From the NCBI GenBank assembly GCA_964410675.1, contig CAYPIB010000015.1, forward strand, positions 1-32,791: 32,791 nt of DNA. The letters run 5' to 3'. The stretch comes from RGIG3040 sp964410675 (GTDB lineage: Bacteria; Bacillota; Clostridia; Lachnospirales; Lachnospiraceae). Position 1 is the stretch's first letter, and each line of letters starts with the position of its first letter. The notes beneath the pieces are model-generated. The model had not been told where the DNA came from. It ran no database searches and saw only the letters and a list, made by a program, of their open reading frames with translations. This document shows, one piece after another, positions 31,894 to 32,791 of this stretch. The translations under genes were made by a program, and so were the position numbers.

Positions 31894-32121
31894 TTATGAT
31901 GTACCGGACTGCGTCTCATCATCGGGGATATATTGCAGAATATCGCCCGGCTGGCAATCCAGCGCTTTGCAAATTGCTTCTAATGTGGAAAGTCTGACTG
32001 CTTTTGCTTTATTGTTTTTTAAAATGGACAGGTTTGCGAGCGTAATGTCAACTTTATTTGCTAGTTCCGTCAATCCTATCTTACGCTTTGCCATAACCAC
32101 ATCAAGATTAATTACTATCAC
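31894..32121 (-). CDS. Small XRE-family regulator (YozG-like)
   Basis: 75 residues, almost only a Cro/CI-type helix-turn-helix: LDVVMAKRKIGLTELANKVD, then the recognition part LANLSILKNNKAKAVRLSTLEAICKALDCQPGD. The latter pattern is that of the short XRE regulators paired with DUF2975 proteins. It starts with GTG at 32121 behind GGAGGG, 11 bases after the DUF2975 gene. Likely role: DNA-binding autoregulator of this operon, perhaps acting at the palindrome 32651-32699 (inference). Confidence 0.92.
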   Translation of the reverse strand: MIVINLDVVMAKRKIGLTELANKVDITLANLSILKNNKAKAVRLSTLEAICKALDCQPGDILQYIPDDETQSGTS

Positions 32122-32132
32122 ATTTTTCCCTC

Positions 32133-32579
32133 CTATATGGTTAAATCGTTTTCCAGTTTATAGGTTATGGCCGTATCAAATACCTCGGCCAGCACCTTAC
32201 TAAAAAGTCCGGCAATCACAAAAACAAGAATAACAATAATAACTGCCGGTGTCACATATAAGAGCAGGCGTAATGTCGTAATCACTGCGATACAAAATGC
32301 ATATACACCCATTTTTCGCAGACTTTTTACATTTTCCATAACAAAGCAGTCATCGGCTAAAACTGTACGAAACATTTTACGAAGTTCTCCTACAAGCAAT
32401 ACCGCAAAAATTCCTGAAAAAAAGAATAATATACAAAGCTGCCAATAAAATCTCTGAAAATAAATATTAATCATACTATAAAGTTTGAGCGTAACCGGCA
32501 GACTGAAGCTGACTGCAAAGCCACAATAATACATTACATCTAATAACAGCTTAGTTAATTTCGTTACTTTTGTGTTCAT
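32133..32579 (-). CDS. DUF2975 family membrane protein
   Basis: 148 residues with four hydrophobic segments (about 10-30, 45-65, 84-102, 106-130). The arrangement and the C-terminal IAGLFSKVLAEVFDTAITYKLENDLTI are characteristic of DUF2975 proteins, which are usually encoded next to a small XRE regulator, as here. Function unknown; a membrane sensor or partner for the regulator is a reasonable guess. Start ATG 32579 is preferred over an in-frame ATG at 32597, because AAAGGA lies between the two at a usable spacing. Promoter at 32631-32659. Confidence 0.85.
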   Translation of the reverse strand: MNTKVTKLTKLLLDVMYYCGFAVSFSLPVTLKLYSMINIYFQRFYWQLCILFFFSGIFAVLLVGELRKMFRTVLADDCFVMENVKSLRKMGVYAFCIAVITTLRLLLYVTPAVIIVILVFVIAGLFSKVLAEVFDTAITYKLENDLTI

Positions 32580-32630
32580 AAAAAAGGATCCTTTCATAAA
32601 AAATAATATACGCGTTTTTATTATGATAAT

Positions 32631-32659
32631 AATATAGCACCATCAAAATTGAAAGTCAA
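32631..32659 (-). promoter_or_regulatory. Promoter of the DUF2975-XRE-DUF4173 operon
   Basis: Minus strand: -35 TTGACT (32654-32659), 17-bp spacer, -10 TATATT (32631-32636) with an upstream TG (extended -10). The -35 lies inside one arm of the palindrome 32651-32699. Confidence 0.8.
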
Positions 32660-32699
32660 TAATTTTTTATCGTTTTGCGATAAATAATTATTGACTTTC
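32651..32699. promoter_or_regulatory. Large palindrome overlapping the promoter, probable operator
   Basis: Outer arms GAAAGTCAATAATT (32651-32664) and AATTATTGACTTTC (32686-32699) are perfect inverted repeats. At the centre a second one, TTATCG-N5-CGATAA (32667-32683), looks like a dimer-binding site. Because the outer arms contain TTGACT, a -35-like hexamer faces each direction; only the leftward one has a matching -10. Confidence 0.65.
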
Positions 32700-32730
32700 G
32701 GTGGTGAGATATGAAATTGGGCTGTAGTCA

Positions 32731-32791
32731 CTATCTCTTAATAAAATTCAAATTTCCTTTTGACAGACCCCAAAGCTCATCAGCATATTTA
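32731..32791 (-). CDS. Partial CDS, 3' end of an unidentified gene
   Basis: The window edge cuts a minus-strand reading frame that ends in TAG (32731-32733). The visible C-terminus, KYADELWGLSKGNLNFIKR, looks like a real protein end, but I cannot name the family. It would be transcribed toward the DUF2975 operon, with about 130 bases between the stop and the DUF2975 start region. Confidence 0.5.
   Translation of the reverse strand, partial: KYADELWGLSKGNLNFIKR

Noticed and set aside
32711..32791. Plus-strand ATG after GGTGAGAT, open to the window edge, beside a rightward TTGACT
   Set aside because: No matching -10 follows the rightward -35, the ribosome-binding site is weak, and the opposite strand gives a more protein-like reading.
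1..32791. CRISPR array, complete insertion sequence, prophage or integrase
   Set aside because: No regularly spaced direct repeats and no transposase, integrase or phage structural gene could be recognised on either strand.

Overview
The window looks like a piece of a low-GC, anaerobic, spore-lineage Firmicute chromosome, most likely a member of the Lachnospiraceae. The grounds are the gene order mazG-hup-rqcP-yabP-yabQ-divIC-spoIIE-tilS-hpt-ftsH, the sporulation genes (yabP, yabQ, spoIIE, a CotS-type gene), a rubrerythrin, an acetate kinase and a formate/nitrite channel. The assembly is draft: ten Ns sit inside the phosphoglucomutase gene. Almost every gene is on the minus strand. Only a three-gene block at the left (364-2335) runs rightward. 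There is no CRISPR array, prophage or complete insertion sequence.

Layout, left to right. 4-87: tRNA-Leu(UAA). 364-2335: a small accessory block with a predicted type VII secretion-like effector carrying a glycine-zipper membrane domain, a DUF4176 protein, and a four-helix membrane protein that could be its immunity partner. 2325-4294: formate/nitrite channel and a LysR regulator. 4441-4522: tRNA-Tyr behind its own promoter and a strong leader hairpin. 4584-6731: a cytoplasmic GH13 enzyme. 6913-7043: a terminator and a promoter that may bracket a small RNA. 7106-14275: the conserved division, sporulation and purine-salvage cluster. 14443-17055: MazG and phosphoglucomutase. 17095-20918: PEGA lipoprotein, CotS-like protein and CCA-adding enzyme. 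20942-25010: a heterodimeric ABC exporter. 25183-28031: a HAD phosphatase/mutase, rubrerythrin, a small membrane protein and acetate kinase. 28123-30111: two response regulators (REC-HPt and REC-GGDEF) with no kinase. 30323-32579: DUF4173, XRE regulator and DUF2975 proteins behind a promoter that overlaps a large palindrome. 32731-32791: the 3' end of a further gene.

The most unusual signals are these. A 129-bp in-frame insertion lies in phosphoglucomutase, and its opposite strand reads like a lysine/glutamate-rich protein. About a dozen residues appear to be missing just after the zinc motif of FtsH. SpoIIE lacks its membrane domain, and just upstream lies a compact GC-rich element made of consecutive hairpins ending in a 24-bp perfect stem. 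The left edge carries the orphan effector locus, and the right end a palindrome-controlled DUF2975/XRE/DUF4173 operon. Family assignments come from reading motifs and remembered families; no database search was run.
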